Shown here: positions 19,321 through 28,239 of the stretch, piece by piece
How positions within the stretch are numbered: position 1 is the stretch's first letter
Layout: each line of letters opens with the position of its first letter
Assembly (NCBI RefSeq): GCF_029351045.1
Contig: NZ_JARKIN010000001.1
Span: 5,301,001 to 5,365,000 of the forward strand
Length of the DNA: 64,000 bases
Direction: 5' to 3'
Source: Streptomyces sp. WMMB303
GTDB taxonomy: Bacteria; Actinomycetota; Actinomycetes; Streptomycetales; Streptomycetaceae
Notes under the pieces: model-generated
What the model was told of the DNA's origin: nothing
Seen by the model: only the letters and a program-made list of their open reading frames with translations
The model's database searches: none
Program-made: the position numbers and the translations under genes

Positions 19321-21069
19321 ATGTCCAGGGAATTCCAACGCGGCCACAAGGCCAGGATCAGTGACCTGACGGCCGGCACGGATCTGTACGTAGGAGTGCA
19401 GATCGCCGGAGCCGGACTCTCCTTCGACATCAGCTGCTTCGGGCTGGACGGGCAGGAGCGGCTCTCGGACGACCGCTACTTCGTCTTCTTCAACCAGCCC
19501 GCCTCGCCCGAGGAGTCCTTGCAGCTCCTGGGTGCGCAGGCCGGGGACACCGAGTCCTTCCGGGTGACGCTGGAGCGGGTTCCCGCGCAGGTGCAGCGGC
19601 TGTCGTTCACGGCCTCCCTCGACGGGGCCGGGCAGATGTCCGGGATCGGCCCGGGCTACATCCGCCTGGTGGCGGGCGGCGAGGAGGTGGCCCGCTACCC
19701 CTTCGACGGCTCGGAGTTCAGCACCGAGCGCGCCGTGATGCTGGGCGACATCTACCGGAAGGACGACGTCTGGCGGTTCGCCGCGATCGGCCAGGGGTTC
19801 GACGGCGGGCTGGACGCGCTGCTCAAGCACTTCGGCGGCGAGGTGCTTGAGGAGAAGCAGGAGGAGCAGAGCGCTCCCGGTGCCGGGGCGGTGCCGGGCT
19901 TCGCGCCGCCGGGCGGAGGCGTTCCGCCGCAGCAGCCCGCGCCGGCGTTCGCCCCTCCGGCGGGCCCGGCTCCCGAACCGGCGCCCGCGGCAGCGCAGGC
20001 TCCGCAGCCTCAAGCGGCGCCACAGCAGCCGCAGATGCCGCAGCCGCAGGCACCGCAGATGCCGCAACAACCGCAGACACCACAGCAGCCACAACCCCCT
20101 CAGGCGCCTCAGCCACCTCAGCAACCCCAGTCACCCCCGCCGTCCGCTCCGGACCTTCACGGTGCTCCGACCGTGGTGGGTCCGCTCCAGCCGCAGCACG
20201 GCGGCCCCCCGCCGCCCCCGCCGCAGGGGCCGCCCGGCGGAGCGCAGTCCGCCCCCGGTGGAATGCCTCAGGCACCTCAGCCCTACCAGCAGCACCAGCC
20301 GCCGCCCCCGCAGCAGCCGGGGCCGCCCGGCGGGCAGCCGCTCTCCAACCCGTTCGCGCAGCAGCAGCCCGGCGGCTACGGCACACCTCAGGTCCCGCAG
20401 GGCCCGGCCGCGGGCATCGGTGCGGTGCTGCAGAAGTTCCACGAAGTGCCCAACGGCCAGCGCTGGACGCTGCAGAATCCCTCCCTCGTCCGCGCGGACA
20501 TCGGCGTCGACGGCCGACCGGTGCTCGCCAAACAAGGCAGCATGGTGCTCTACCAGGGGAAGGTCGACTTCTCCTACAAGGGCGCCGGCTTCACCGGGCG
20601 CGTGGTCGGCAACGCGACCGGTCAGGAGATGCAGCTCATGCGCTGCACCGGCCGCGGGCAGGTCTTCTTCGCCGAGGACGCGGCGCACGTCCACCCCGTC
20701 GAACTGCAGGGCGACGGACTGTGCGTCTCGGCCGAGAACGTGCTCGCCTTCGACGAGTCGCTGCAGCACGAAGTGCGCCGGATCGAGGGCCACGGCATCC
20801 CCGGAGGCGCACTGTTCACGATGCAGTTCAGCGGAACCGGCACCGTGGTCGTCAAGACCCGGGGCACCCCCGTCGTCCTTCCCGTCACCCCCACCACCTT
20901 CGCCGACGCGCAGGCGGTCGTGGCGTGGTCGGCGGCGGCACAGGTCATCGTCACCAGCCAGGTGCGGCTGCACCGCAACGCCTATCCCGGGCACAGCGGA
21001 GAGACCGTGAACCTCCAGTTCCGCGGGGCACCCGGCAACTTCATCGTCGTCCAGCCGTACGAGGTCTAG
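19321..21069 (+). CDS. TerD-AIM24 fusion protein
   Basis: A 582-residue two-domain protein. Residues 1-175 match the TerD/tellurite-resistance calcium-binding fold (DLTAGTDLYVGVQIAGAGLSFDISCFGLD, DDRYFVFFNQPASPEESLQLL, GDIYRKDDVWRFAAIGQGFDGGLDALLKHFGG). A Pro/Gln-rich linker of about 180 residues follows. The last 220 residues are an AIM24 domain (VLAKQGSMVLYQGKVDF, LQRLMRCTGRGQVFFAE-type segments, HEVRRIEGHGIPGGALF). The ATG at 19321 has GGGGAC upstream. It heads three AIM24 genes in a row, spaced 12 and 18 bases. TerD proteins are linked to stress responses; the role of bacterial AIM24 is not settled. Confidence 0.88.
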   Translation: MSREFQRGHKARISDLTAGTDLYVGVQIAGAGLSFDISCFGLDGQERLSDDRYFVFFNQPASPEESLQLLGAQAGDTESFRVTLERVPAQVQRLSFTASLDGAGQMSGIGPGYIRLVAGGEEVARYPFDGSEFSTERAVMLGDIYRKDDVWRFAAIGQGFDGGLDALLKHFGGEVLEEKQEEQSAPGAGAVPGFAPPGGGVPPQQPAPAFAPPAGPAPEPAPAAAQAPQPQAAPQQPQMPQPQAPQMPQQPQTPQQPQPPQAPQPPQQPQSPPPSAPDLHGAPTVVGPLQPQHGGPPPPPPQGPPGGAQSAPGGMPQAPQPYQQHQPPPPQQPGPPGGQPLSNPFAQQQPGGYGTPQVPQGPAAGIGAVLQKFHEVPNGQRWTLQNPSLVRADIGVDGRPVLAKQGSMVLYQGKVDFSYKGAGFTGRVVGNATGQEMQLMRCTGRGQVFFAEDAAHVHPVELQGDGLCVSAENVLAFDESLQHEVRRIEGHGIPGGALFTMQFSGTGTVVVKTRGTPVVLPVTPTTFADAQAVVAWSAAAQVIVTSQVRLHRNAYPGHSGETVNLQFRGAPGNFIVVQPYEV

Positions 21070-21081
21070 GGGGAGCCCGTC

Positions 21082-21768
21082 ATGAACCAGTCAGCACCGC
21101 TCGCGGGCTTCGCGCCCGCTCCCGTGGCAGCACGCATGGAGAACCACGGCTCGCACATGGTCAAGGTGGCCATGCAGTCGGGCCAGGACCTGTTCGCGCG
21201 GCCGGGCTCGATGGTCGCCTACGAGGGCTTCGTGCAGTACGAGGCCAATCCGCCCGCCGTCCGCCAGATGGCCTCCCAGTGGCTGACCGGCGAGCAGAAC
21301 CCGCTGATGCTCTGCCGGGGCGACGGCCTGCTCTATCTGGCCGACTACGGCGCCGACGTGGTCTGCGTCAACCTCGCAGAGGAGGCGCTGTCGATCAACG
21401 GCACCAATCTGCTCGCCTTCGACGCGCACCTCCAGTGGGGCGTCGAGCGGGTCAAGGGCCTCGCCAAGTTCGCCGGTCAGGGGCTGTTCAACGTCTCCGT
21501 CCGCGGCACCGGCTGGGCGGCCCTGACCTCGCGCGGCACCCCCGTGGTCGTGGACTGCGGACGCGGCGAGGACGAGACCTACGTGGACCCGGACGCACTG
21601 GTGGCCTGGTCCAGCGGACTGAAGATGAAGAGCAAGCGCAGCATGAAGGCCGGAGCGCTCATCGGCCGGGGCAGCGGCGAGGCGTACCAGATCGCCTTCT
21701 CCGGACAGGGCTTCGTGGTGGTCCAGCCGAGCGAGGACAGCACCGACCGCATCCGGGTCCGGGGCTGA
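21082..21768 (+). CDS. AIM24 family protein (second)
   Basis: A 228-residue single-domain AIM24 protein (double-stranded beta-helix-like family named after a mitochondrial protein). Visible are FARPGSMVAYEGFVQYE, LMLCRGDGLLYLADYGADVVCVNL, INGTNLLAFDAHLQWGVERVKGL and a C-terminal YQIAFSGQGFVVVQPSE. The ATG follows GGGAG. It lies 12 bases after the TerD-AIM24 fusion and 18 before the third copy, so co-translation as a complex is plausible. No catalytic motif was recognised. Confidence 0.88.
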   Translation: MNQSAPLAGFAPAPVAARMENHGSHMVKVAMQSGQDLFARPGSMVAYEGFVQYEANPPAVRQMASQWLTGEQNPLMLCRGDGLLYLADYGADVVCVNLAEEALSINGTNLLAFDAHLQWGVERVKGLAKFAGQGLFNVSVRGTGWAALTSRGTPVVVDCGRGEDETYVDPDALVAWSSGLKMKSKRSMKAGALIGRGSGEAYQIAFSGQGFVVVQPSEDSTDRIRVRG

Positions 21769-21786
21769 GGGGGAAGGAGAACAGCC

Positions 21787-22539
21787 GTGCAGAGTTCGCT
21801 CTTCGGATACGCCGAGGTCGCCACCGAGGACCGCTACGCGGTCCAGAACCCGCAGTTGCTGCGGGTGCAACTGGGGGGCCACGACGACGTGCTGGCCCGC
21901 AAGGGCGCCATGGTCGCCTACCAGGGGCTGCTGGAGTTCGACGCCGAGTACCAGGCACGCGGCGGGCGCCGGGGCTCGTTCCACGAGCAGGTGCCGCTGA
22001 TGCGCTGCTCCGGCCAGGGGACGGTCTTCCTGGCCAACCTGGCGCAGTACGTTCATGTGGTGGACGTCGACCGGGACGGGCTGACCGTGGACGCGACCTA
22101 CGTCCTGGCCATGGACTCCACGCTGCACCACGAGGTGATCTCGGTGGACAGCCAGTTCGGTATCTCCGGCACCGGGGCCTACAACCTCAACATCACCGGG
22201 CAGGGCAAGGTGGCGCTGATGACCTCCGGTCAGCCGCTGCTGCTGAACGTCACCCCGGACACCTACGTCAACGCCGACTCCGACGCGGTCGTCGCCTGGT
22301 CCAGCGGGCTGCGCGTGCAGATGCAGGCCCAGACCTCCTCACAGGGCGTCTGGCGCCGGCGCGGCAGCACCGGTGAGGGCTGGGAGCTCTCCTTCATGGG
22401 CCAGGGTTACGCCCTCGTCCAGCCCAGTGAGCTGCTCCCGCCGCAGCACGCACAGCTCGGCGGCGGGCTGCGCGCCCAGTACGGCATGGGTGCACAGGGG
22501 GCCCGCGGCCAGAACCAGGGCAACATCTTCACCAACTGA
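21787..22539 (+). CDS. AIM24 family protein (third)
   Basis: A 250-residue AIM24 protein with a GTG start behind GGAGAA. It has VLARKGAMVAYQGLLEFDAEYQ, LMRCSGQGTVFLANLAQYVHVVDVD, LAMDSTLHHEVISVDSQFG and WELSFMGQGYALVQPSELL. It ends in a short Gly/Gln-rich tail (GMGAQGARGQNQGN). It is the last gene of the AIM24 run and converges on the DoxX gene. The three copies differ clearly from each other, so they are old duplicates rather than a recent tandem expansion. Confidence 0.88.
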   Translation: MQSSLFGYAEVATEDRYAVQNPQLLRVQLGGHDDVLARKGAMVAYQGLLEFDAEYQARGGRRGSFHEQVPLMRCSGQGTVFLANLAQYVHVVDVDRDGLTVDATYVLAMDSTLHHEVISVDSQFGISGTGAYNLNITGQGKVALMTSGQPLLLNVTPDTYVNADSDAVVAWSSGLRVQMQAQTSSQGVWRRRGSTGEGWELSFMGQGYALVQPSELLPPQHAQLGGGLRAQYGMGAQGARGQNQGNIFTN

Positions 22540-22693
22540 GCCGGTGAGCGTGCGGGCTGCCCCTCGGGCACGGACCGGGCGCCCACCGGGCACAGCCGGA
22601 AACAGCCGGGAACCGGCCCCGCCCCGTCCCGGAGGACGCGCGCGCAGGCCGTTCCCGAGCCCGGCCGCCAAGGCCGGCCGCACAGCGGCGCCC

Positions 22694-23134
22694 TCACGGG
22701 CGGCCGAGGTGGAGGCGGCGCAGCAGCCATGCCGTCGCGCCACGCCGGGCTCTGGCGACGAAGCCGCACAGGGCGGCCACGACGACGGTGGTGATCACGG
22801 CCTCGGGCGCGTCGAGCACGGTCAGGTTGAAGACGGTGGCGCCGGTCATCAGGCCGATGAAGGCCAGCGCCGCCGCTCCGGACAGGATCGGGATCAGCAG
22901 CGCGACGGCGCCCAGCACCTCCAGCGCGCCGACGGTGTAAAGGAACCAGTCGCCCCAGCCGATCCGGTCGAAGATGTCGACGGCCGCCTCGGCACGAAAC
23001 AGCTTGGGCGCGCCGCTGGCCGCTCCGAGGAAGAGGGCGAGCAGCACGGTGAGGATCTTCGCGGCGAGCTCCTCGCGGCGGCCGGCCGCATCCTGGCGGT
23101 CGGCGGCGGACGGGGCGCTGACGGTCTGGGACAT
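22694..23134 (-). CDS. DoxX family membrane protein
   Basis: A 146-residue integral membrane protein with four hydrophobic segments (ILTVLLALFLGAASGAPKL, WFLYTVGALEVLGAVALLIPI, AALAFIGLMTGATVFNL, AVITTVVVAALCGFVARAR). The PKLF and DIFDRIGWGDWF segments are typical of DoxX-type small quinone-associated proteins. The function in this organism is unknown. ATG at 23134 behind GAGGAGAC. It is convergent with the AIM24 genes and divergent from the metallo-beta-lactamase gene. Confidence 0.85.
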   Translation of the reverse strand: MSQTVSAPSAADRQDAAGRREELAAKILTVLLALFLGAASGAPKLFRAEAAVDIFDRIGWGDWFLYTVGALEVLGAVALLIPILSGAAALAFIGLMTGATVFNLTVLDAPEAVITTVVVAALCGFVARARRGATAWLLRRLHLGRP

Positions 23135-23354
23135 CGGGTCTCCTCGGGAAGGTGCGAACGGGCAACTCTCGAAAGGGCAGACCGTGCCGACCGCCGGAAC
23201 TCATCGCCGGCGGTGGAACTCGTCGCAGCCGCCCGGCTGCTGCCCCCACCCGTCACCCCGCACCGCTGTCCCGGCCCGCCGCTCACCTCCCGCGCCCTCC
23301 GGGGCCCGGCCCCGGCAACGGTCCGCAGCGGTGGTCCACGGCAGAATCGGGCCC

Positions 23355-24326
23355 ATGTCACTCTCCCCTTCGGCCCTGCTGCCCCTCGCTGACGATCTGT
23401 ACCTCTGGAAGCCACCGCGGCGCGGCTGGGGGCTCGCCAATTGCGGACTGCTGGCGACCTCGCAGGAGGCCCTGTGGATCGACACCCCGTACGACCGGCC
23501 CCTGGCCGAGGCGTTCCTGGCGGAGTCGCAGCGAATACTCGGCGGGCGGGGAATAGCCCGGATCGTCGTCACCCACGCCAACGGCGACCACCTGTGGGGC
23601 GCCGACGTGGTGCCGGGTGCCGAGGTGATCGCCACCCGGGAGGCCCGGCACCACCTCGAACTGGAGCCGCGCCCGGAGGAGTTGCGCCGGATGATCGAAT
23701 CGTCGGGCGAGGGGTCCCCGGTCGGCAGCTATCTGGCGGAGCACTTCGGGCACTTCGACTGGTCCGGTACCCGGGTCGTGGCGCCCACCACCGTCTTCGA
23801 GGGCGAGCTGGAACTGACGGTCGGCGGCCACCCCGTCCTGCTGACCAGCCTGCCACCCGCGCACACCACCGGGGACCTGCTGGTGCACCTGCCGGACCAC
23901 GGCACCGTCTTCACCGGCGACGTCGTCTTCGGTTCGACGCCGGAGGAGCCCGGCGACCACCCGGTGCACTGGGCGGGGCCGCTGGAGAACGTCATCGGGG
24001 CCTGCGAGCGGGTACTGGAGACCGGAGCCGAGATCATCGTCCCCGGCCACGGGCCGGTGCTCGACGCCGCCGGGCTGCGCTCCCACATCGGCCATCTGGA
24101 CCGGCTGCGGGAGCGCGCGCACGCGCTGCACGCCCGCGGGGTGCCGGCGCTCGAGGCGGCCCGCACCATCGCCGGGGAGGGGCTCGGGCCGGAGCTCGGC
24201 CTGGTGGAGCGGCTGGTGGTGACCGTCGGAACCGAGTACCGGCACCTGGACGGCACCGAGCCGGGCCCGCTCGCCGAGGTGCTGCCCGAGATGATCGCCT
24301 TCGCCGCCGAGCAGCCCGGCCGCTGA
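23355..24326 (+). CDS. Metallo-beta-lactamase-fold hydrolase
   Basis: A 323-residue cytoplasmic MBL-fold protein. The metal motif reads THANGDHLWG, with Asn where most family members have the second His of HxHxDH. The other ligands are present: AHTTGD, FTGDVVFG and IVPGHGPV. A C-terminal helical part may be an accessory domain. This variant is known in a subgroup of the fold; the substrate is unknown. The ATG at 23355 has no clear ribosome site. It converges on gatB, with a 17-bp bidirectional terminator between. Confidence 0.88.
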   Translation: MSLSPSALLPLADDLYLWKPPRRGWGLANCGLLATSQEALWIDTPYDRPLAEAFLAESQRILGGRGIARIVVTHANGDHLWGADVVPGAEVIATREARHHLELEPRPEELRRMIESSGEGSPVGSYLAEHFGHFDWSGTRVVAPTTVFEGELELTVGGHPVLLTSLPPAHTTGDLLVHLPDHGTVFTGDVVFGSTPEEPGDHPVHWAGPLENVIGACERVLETGAEIIVPGHGPVLDAAGLRSHIGHLDRLRERAHALHARGVPALEAARTIAGEGLGPELGLVERLVVTVGTEYRHLDGTEPGPLAEVLPEMIAFAAEQPGR

Positions 24327-24366
24327 GGGTGTCGACCTGACGCGGCGGCAGCGCGGGGAACCGAAA

Positions 24367-24410
24367 CGGCGAGGGGTGGGGCACCGGCTGCGATGCCCCA
24401 CCCCTCGCCG
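24367..24410. terminator. 17-bp perfect stem, bidirectional terminator
   Basis: Arms at 24367-24383 and 24394-24410 are perfect reverse complements with a 10-nt loop, between the convergent MBL-fold gene and gatB. It should end transcription from both sides. Confidence 0.75.
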
Positions 24411-24429
24411 TACGGCCGGTCGGCCCGGC

Positions 24430-25938
24430 TCAGCCCTCGACGCCCAGCTTCTCCAGGATCATCTCGCGGGCACGGCCCGCGTCGGCCTGGCCCCGGGTGG
24501 CCTTCATGACGGCGCCGACCAGGGCACCGGCGGCCTGGATCTTGCCGCCGCGCACCTTCTCGGCGATGTCCGGGTTCCCGGCGATGGCCTCGTCGACGGC
24601 GGTACCCAGCGCGCCCTCGTCCGAGACGACCTTGAGGCCGCGCTTCTCGACCACCTCGTCCGGGCCGCCTTCACCGGCCAGCACGCCCTCGATGGTCTGC
24701 CGGGCGAGCTTGTCGTTCAGCGAGCCCTCGGCGACCAGCGCGCAGAGCCGGGCGACCTGCTCGGGGGTGATGGGCAGCGCGGTCAGCTCGGCGCCGTCCT
24801 CGTTGGCGCGGCGGGCCAGCTCTCCCATCCACCACTTGCGGGCCTGGTCGGCGGGGGCGCCGGCGTCCACGGTGGCGACGATCGGGTCGACGGCTCCGGC
24901 GTTGAGCACCGACTGCATCTCGTGCTCGGAGATGCCCCACTCCTCGCGCAGCCGCATCCGCCGCACCCGGGGCAGCTCCGGCAGGGTGCCGCGCAGCTCC
25001 TCGACCCACTCGCGGGCCGGGGCGACGGGCACCAGGTCGGGCTCGGGGAAGTAGCGGTAGTCCTCCGCCTCCTCCTTGACCCGGCCGGAGGTGGTGGACC
25101 CGTCCTCCTCGTGGAAGTGCCGGGTCTCCTGGATGATGGTGCCGCCGGAGGAGAGCACGGCGGCGTGCCGCTGGATCTCGAACCGGGCGGCACGCTCGAC
25201 GCTGCGCAGCGAGTTGACGTTCTTCGTCTCGCTGCGGGTGCCGAACTTCTCGGTGCCCTTGGGCCGGAGCGAGAGGTTGACGTCGCAGCGCATCTGGCCC
25301 ATCTCCATCCGGGCCTCGGAGACGCCGAGCGCCTTGATGAGCTCGCGCAGCTCGGCGACGTACGCCTTGGCCACCTCCGGCGCGCGCTCGCCCGCGCCCT
25401 GGATGGGCTTGGTGACGATCTCGATCAGCGGGATGCCGGCGCGGTTGTAGTCCAGCAGCGAGTGCGAGGCGCCGTGGATGCGTCCGGTGGCACCGCCCAC
25501 GTGGGTGGACTTGCCGGTGTCCTCCTCCATGTGGGCGCGCTCGATCTCCACACGGAAGACCTCGCCGTCCTCCAGCTGGACGTCCAGATAGCCGTCGAAG
25601 GCGATCGGCTCGTCGTACTGGGAGGTCTGGAAGTTCTTCGGCATGTCCGGATAGAAGTAGTTCTTCCGGGCGAAGCGGCACCAGTCGGCGATCCGGCAGT
25701 TCAGCGCGAGGCCGATCCGGACGGCGGACTCCACGCCCGCCTTGTTGACGACGGGCAGCGCGCCGGGCAGTCCCAGGCAGGTCGGGCAGACCTGGCTGTT
25801 CGCCTCGGCTCCCAGCTCGGTCGAGCAGCCGCAGAACATCTTGGTCCTGGTGCCGAGCTCGACGTGGACCTCGAGGCCCATGACGGGGTCGTAGGAGGCC
25901 AGCGCCTCGTCGTACGACACCAGTTCGGTGACGGTCAC
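24430..25938 (-). CDS. gatB: Aspartyl/glutamyl-tRNA amidotransferase subunit B
   Basis: tRNA-binding kinase/amidotransferase subunit of GatCAB, which converts Glu-tRNA(Gln) and Asp-tRNA(Asn) to the amidated forms. It has 502 residues. The N-terminal GatB core has VMGLEVHVELGTRTKMFCGC and CPTCLGLPGALPVVN, with the cysteines of the zinc site, and KNYFYPDMPKNFQTSQYDEP. The C-terminal YqeY-like domain ends RGQADAGRAREMILEKLGV. The GTG start gives MTVTELVSYDEAL. A small conserved gene separates it from gatA, with 25 bases between. Confidence 0.97.
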   Translation of the reverse strand: MTVTELVSYDEALASYDPVMGLEVHVELGTRTKMFCGCSTELGAEANSQVCPTCLGLPGALPVVNKAGVESAVRIGLALNCRIADWCRFARKNYFYPDMPKNFQTSQYDEPIAFDGYLDVQLEDGEVFRVEIERAHMEEDTGKSTHVGGATGRIHGASHSLLDYNRAGIPLIEIVTKPIQGAGERAPEVAKAYVAELRELIKALGVSEARMEMGQMRCDVNLSLRPKGTEKFGTRSETKNVNSLRSVERAARFEIQRHAAVLSSGGTIIQETRHFHEEDGSTTSGRVKEEAEDYRYFPEPDLVPVAPAREWVEELRGTLPELPRVRRMRLREEWGISEHEMQSVLNAGAVDPIVATVDAGAPADQARKWWMGELARRANEDGAELTALPITPEQVARLCALVAEGSLNDKLARQTIEGVLAGEGGPDEVVEKRGLKVVSDEGALGTAVDEAIAGNPDIAEKVRGGKIQAAGALVGAVMKATRGQADAGRAREMILEKLGVEG

Positions 25939-25963
25939 GGAAAACGTACCTTTCTCTCCCGCG

Positions 25964-26206
25964 TCAGTCGTCGAGGATGTCGTCGACGTCGAGCCGGCGC
26001 AGCTCGCGCACCAGCAGCACGACGCCGGTGACGATGCCGGCCGCGGAGACCGCCACATCGACGAGCTGCAGCATGTCCCCCTCCTTCTTCGCCTCCTTGG
26101 CGCGCTTGACGGTGCCGGGGACACCGATCAGCGACGTGGCGATGGAGAAGTACAGCCCGGTCCTGGACTTCTTGAAACCTTTGGCCTTCTGCAGCTTCGA
26201 ACTCAC
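25964..26206 (-). CDS. Small membrane protein between gatA and gatB
   Basis: An 80-residue basic protein starting MSSKLQKAKGFKKSRTGLYF, with one or two hydrophobic stretches (SIATSLIGVPGTV, AVSAAGIVTGVVLLVREL) and the acidic end DVDDILDD. The GTG start overlaps the gatA stop (GTGA), so its translation is coupled to gatA. I recall a similar small gene at this place in Streptomyces; the function is unknown. A role with GatCAB is only suggested by position. Confidence 0.75.
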   Translation of the reverse strand: MSSKLQKAKGFKKSRTGLYFSIATSLIGVPGTVKRAKEAKKEGDMLQLVDVAVSAAGIVTGVVLLVRELRRLDVDDILDD

Positions 26207-27699
26207 AGCGACGGTGCCTCCTCTAGCAGCGGGTGCCCCCAACGTGCCTGGAAGGCGGCCTCCAGGGCCGCACCGACACGGTAGAGCCTGTCATCGGCCA
26301 TGGCGGGGGCGATGATCTGCAGCCCCACCGGGAGCCCGTCCTCCGGCGCGAGACCGCACGGGATGGACATGGCTGAGTTGCCCGCCAGGTTGGACGGGAG
26401 TGTGCAGACGTCGGCGAGGTACATCGCCATCGGGTCGTCGACGCGTTCGCCGATCGGCCAGGCGGTGGTGGGGGATGTCGGCGAGACCACCACGTCCACC
26501 TGCTCGAACGCCTTCTCGAAATCACGGGTGATCAGGGTGCGGACCTTCTGCGCCGAGCCGTAGTAGGCGTCGTAGTAGCCGGAGCTGAGCGCATAGGTGC
26601 CGAGCATGACGCGGCGCTTGACCTCGTCGCCGAAGCCCTCCTCCCGGGTCAGCGCCGTGACCTCCTCCGCCGAGTGGCTGCCGTCGTCACCGCTGCGCAG
26701 GCCGTAGCGCATGGCGTCGAACCGGGCCAGGTTGGAGGAGCACTCGGACGGGGCGATCAGGTAGTAGGCCGCCAGGGCCTTGGTGAACGAGGGGCAGGAC
26801 AGCTCCACGACCTCCGCGCCCAGCTCGCGCAGCAGTTCGACGGACTCGTCGAAGCGCTGCATCACCCCGTCCTGGTAGCCCTCGCCGCGGAACTCCTTGA
26901 CGACGCCGACGCGCATCCCGCTCGCCGAGCCGTTGCGGGCCGCCGCCACGATGTCCGGGACCGGCTGCGCGATGGAGGTGGAGTCCCGCTCGTCGTGGCC
27001 CGCGATGACGCTGTGCAGCAGCGCCGCGTCCAGCACCGTACGGGCGCAGGGGCCGCCCTGGTCCAGCGACGAGGAGAAGGCGATCATCCCGTACCGGGAG
27101 ACCCCGCCGTAGGTGGGCTTGACGCCGACCGTGCCGGTCACGGCGGCGGGCTGGCGGATCGAGCCGCCGGTGTCCGTGCCGATGGCCAGCGGCGCCATGT
27201 GCGCGGCGAGCGAGGCGGCCGAGCCGCCGCCGGAGCCGCCCGGGATCCGGGTGAGGTCCCAGGGGTTGGCGGTCGGGCCGTAGGCGCTGCTCTCGGTGGA
27301 GGACCCCATGGCGAACTCGTCCATGTTGGTCTTGCCGAGGATGACGACGTCGGCGTCCTTCAGCCGCTTGGTGACCGTCGCGTCGTAGGGCGGGATCCAG
27401 CCCTCCAGGATCTTCGACCCCGCGGTGGTCGGCACCCCCTCGGTGGTGAACAGGTCCTTCAGCGCCAGCGGGACGCCGGCCAGCGGGCCCAGCTTCTCGC
27501 CGCGCTCCCGCTTGGCGTCCACCTCGCGGGCCTGGGCGAGCGCGCCCTCGCAGTCCACGTGCAGGAAGGCGTTGACCTTCTCGTCCACCGCGCCGATCCG
27601 GGCCAGATGGGCCTCGGTCGCCTCGACGGCGGTGACCTCGCCGCTCGCGATCCGCGCCGCCAGCTCGGCGGCGGTCAGCGTGATCAGTTCCTCCGGCAT
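26203..27699 (-). CDS. gatA: Aspartyl/glutamyl-tRNA amidotransferase subunit A
   Basis: Amidase subunit of GatCAB that releases ammonia from glutamine or asparagine, 498 residues. It is an amidase-signature enzyme: the catalytic Lys is in VPLALKDLFTTEGV, the cis-Ser in PGGSGGGSAASLA and the nucleophile Ser in GTDTGGSIRQPAAVTG. The ATG at 27699 is chosen because GGAGGA lies 9 bases upstream; a GTG at 27708 overlaps the gatC stop but has no spacing. The order is gatC-gatA-small gene-gatB. Confidence 0.97.
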   Translation of the reverse strand: MPEELITLTAAELAARIASGEVTAVEATEAHLARIGAVDEKVNAFLHVDCEGALAQAREVDAKRERGEKLGPLAGVPLALKDLFTTEGVPTTAGSKILEGWIPPYDATVTKRLKDADVVILGKTNMDEFAMGSSTESSAYGPTANPWDLTRIPGGSGGGSAASLAAHMAPLAIGTDTGGSIRQPAAVTGTVGVKPTYGGVSRYGMIAFSSSLDQGGPCARTVLDAALLHSVIAGHDERDSTSIAQPVPDIVAAARNGSASGMRVGVVKEFRGEGYQDGVMQRFDESVELLRELGAEVVELSCPSFTKALAAYYLIAPSECSSNLARFDAMRYGLRSGDDGSHSAEEVTALTREEGFGDEVKRRVMLGTYALSSGYYDAYYGSAQKVRTLITRDFEKAFEQVDVVVSPTSPTTAWPIGERVDDPMAMYLADVCTLPSNLAGNSAMSIPCGLAPEDGLPVGLQIIAPAMADDRLYRVGAALEAAFQARWGHPLLEEAPSL

Positions 27700-27704
27700 C
27701 CCGG

Positions 27705-28001
27705 TCACTCCTCCCCCAGGATCTGCGGCACCTTGAAGCGCTGCTGCTCCTGCGCGGGGGCTCCGGAGAGCGCCTGCTGCGGGGTCAGCGACGGACGGAC
27801 CTCGTCCGGCCGCATGACGTTGGTGAGCGGGAGCGGGTGGGAGGTCGGTGGTACGGCCTCGTCGGCGACATCGGAGACGGCGGCCACCGCGCCGATGATG
27901 TCGTCGAGCTGTCCGGCGAAGTGGTCGAGCTCTTCGTCCTTCAGCTCCAGGCGCGCCAGCTTCGCGAGGTGGGCGACCTCCTCGCGCGAGATGCCAGGCA
28001 T
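27705..28001 (-). CDS. gatC: Aspartyl/glutamyl-tRNA amidotransferase subunit C
   Basis: Small stabilising subunit of GatCAB, 98 residues, of normal family length. It shows the family pattern ISREEVAHLAKLARLELKDEE at the N-terminus and MRPDEVRPSLTPQQALSGAP near the C-terminus. First gene of the gat operon; the stop is 5 bases before the gatA ATG. Its promoter must lie in 28002-28240, shared with the divergent peptide operon. Confidence 0.96.
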   Translation of the reverse strand: MPGISREEVAHLAKLARLELKDEELDHFAGQLDDIIGAVAAVSDVADEAVPPTSHPLPLTNVMRPDEVRPSLTPQQALSGAPAQEQQRFKVPQILGEE

Positions 28002-28140
28002 GCAGCGGTCCTCTGGGTGAGTGTCGGATTGTCCGCCCCAATCCTATGGGGCGCCCCCGACTGCCGGGGAACGGCTTTCCCGCTCGGGTCCTCCGGCGGT
28101 GGGGGTACGGCCGTTCGTGCGGCGCGGGGCGCGTCACCCC

Positions 28141-28239
28141 TGGTCAGAGATTCAGAAGTATGTACTGTTTACCCGAATTGCGTACCTATGAGGCACAGGT
28201 CACCATAGAAGCCGTCCCCGACGAAAAAGGAGTGATCGT
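28141..28239 (+). promoter_or_regulatory. AT-richer leader/promoter region of the peptide operon
   Basis: Composition drops sharply in GC at 28150-28230, just ahead of the 61-residue peptide gene. It includes the AAAGGAG ribosome site at 28226-28232 (7 bases before ATG 28240). No convincing -35/-10 pair was identified. The shared 238-base gap with gatC must hold both promoters. Confidence 0.4.
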
